From Epiperipatus broadwayi (Eukaryota > Onychophora > Udeonychophora > Euonychophora > Peripatidae): DNA of 64,000 nt. The notes beneath the pieces are model-generated. The model had not been told where the DNA came from, ran no database searches, and saw only the letters and a list, made by a program, of their open reading frames with translations. The stretch covers positions 62,001-126,000 of the forward strand of contig JAQFVV010013410.1 in assembly GCA_028023455.1 (NCBI GenBank), written 5' to 3'. The position numbers were made by a program, and so were the translations under genes. Below are positions 63,195-64,000 of the stretch, in pieces (position 1 is the first letter of the stretch; each line of letters opens with the position of its first letter).

Positions 63195-63462
63195 AACCAC
63201 AGGAAATATTCCAGAAGAACTTATATTTCATAGACATCTATGAACTAACCTGTCAGCCCTGAAACCTGATTCCAAATATGTACAAAAAGAAAATAGCAAG
63301 TTAAAGGTGCAAATAGGTACTCAGGTGCTATGCAGAATATACAATGGATCCACAAAATGGATACCATCAGTGGTTAAACAACTGAAAGGACTCTACACAG
63401 TAGTAATTCAAACAGCAGCTGGATATCAACATCATCACCCCTTAAAACTAACTGAGAATTAA
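63195..63462 (+). pseudogene. Gypsy integrase C-terminal region (fragment)
   Basis: PEELIFHRHL then TNLSALKPDS matches the PxELLFxRxLRTxLxxLxP segment of integrases. VQIGTQVLCRIYNGSTKWIP and LYTVVIQTAAGYQHHHPLKL match the C-terminal GDxVxxR...KWxxGxV...YxV....RHxDQL module. It ends at TAA near 63460. The catalytic core (D,D-35-E) is absent. Confidence 0.65.
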
Positions 63463-63664
63463 ATCACACAGAAACAAGTTCATCAAGTGAAAATATGAAG
63501 ACTGCAACAACCCAAAAAAACAACCAGTGACAAGTCTATCAAATAAGGATGATGAACAAGACAAGAGCAGCACTAATCCTGAGAAAGCAACTAAGCAGAC
63601 AACCCATTAACCAGCTCATCTTTATGACTACATTCTCCAGGCTAAATTTAGCTAGCAGTAGGGA

Positions 63665-64000
63665 TGTTATCTCTGGCCTTGCCTTCAGAAGTGGACTGGC
63701 CCATATTGCTTCCTTATTTAATTTAAATTGAATACTCATTGCCCCTAACCAACATGTAAACAACCAATGTGTAAACATAGCCAAAGGGTAAAGCATAAGT
63801 ATGGCCAATGTGTAAATATGTGGATAAACCTACCATTGATTAGTATGGGCCAATGGGCAATGATGCTCTCTGAATCTAATTGCAGCCAGTAAAGTTGGGG
63901 ATTTGACAATAAATAGTCAGCCTTGTTGGGGAAAAGAGGGGGAGAGAAAATGTCTGTCTAACTTGAATGACTGAACATGCTCTCAATTAATGAAATGCCA
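63665..64000 (+). repeat. 3' LTR, truncated by the window end
   Basis: TGTTATCTCTGGCCTTGCCT aligns with the start of the 5' LTR and continues to the last base. The sequence before it (AGCAGTAGGGA) is a weak polypurine tract. Confidence 0.75.

Larger units (their letters stand above)
60481..64000 (+). mobile_element. Ty3/gypsy-type LTR retrotransposon, internally deleted, runs off the window
   Basis: 5' LTR at 60481-61146, then gag, protease, integrase C-terminus and the start of a second LTR at 63665. The RT, RNase H and integrase core are missing between about 63110 and 63195. Order and motifs fit Ty3/gypsy elements. Frameshifts and stops occur throughout, so it is an old, dead copy. Confidence 0.75.

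Overview
The window is very AT-rich eukaryotic DNA packed with transposon relics and simple repeats. I see no host protein-coding gene, no rRNA or tRNA gene, and no CRISPR array. Retroelement types (Penelope-like elements, LINEs with long ORF1, Ty3/gypsy-type LTR elements, tRNA-derived SINEs) and abundant (TA)n/(TAA)n tracts point to a repeat-rich animal genome. A mollusc, possibly a cephalopod, is my guess; the sequence alone does not prove it.

Layout. 1-5.7 kb: unassigned AT-rich DNA with (TA)n tracts. 5.7-10.75 kb: an LTR element with two ~1.68-kb direct LTRs, a polypurine tract and a non-coding 1.66-kb interior (LARD-like). 10.8-12.6 kb: two fragments of one Penelope-like (PLE) family, each flanked by inverted terminal repeats; the second carries hammerhead-ribozyme-like cores in its arms. 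13.1-16.3 kb: a 1.25-kb foldback, an inverted solo LTR of the 5.7-10.75 kb family, and a small snapback repeat. 16.7-17.7 kb: a third PLE copy. 24.4-33.3 kb: a decayed PLE piece, a 5'-truncated LINE tail, a badly decayed minus-strand LINE with PHD-like and SGNH-esterase-like ORF1 domains, and a minus-strand PLE piece. 34.5-36.9 kb: a palindrome with hammerhead-like cores in both arms, a tandem SINE pair and another PLE relic. 38.9-39.2 kb: a tRNA-type SINE.

39.9-46.65 kb is the best-preserved object: a 6.73-kb LINE with a 15-bp target-site duplication at both ends. Its ORF1 is very long (39918-43301) and broken by frameshifts and a stop. Its ORF2 (endonuclease, reverse transcriptase, zinc knuckle) is open apart from one early TGA. 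ORF1 and ORF2 overlap by 8 bases.

47.1-48.0 kb is a 870-bp MITE with TA duplications. 54.9-55.2 kb is a second hammerhead-like palindrome. 58.36-58.53 kb is a long (ATT)n array. 59.27-59.6 kb is a SINE with a head-to-head inversion. 60.48 kb to the window end is a Ty3/gypsy-type element with a 666-bp 5' LTR, gag zinc knuckle, a DTGS protease, a deleted RT/integrase core and the start of the 3' LTR.

The genes do not form a host pathway. They are independent retroelement machines (reverse transcriptase plus a nuclease, with RNA-binding gag/ORF1 proteins). The most unusual shared signal is the hammerhead-like core, found at three loci and always in inverted pairs.
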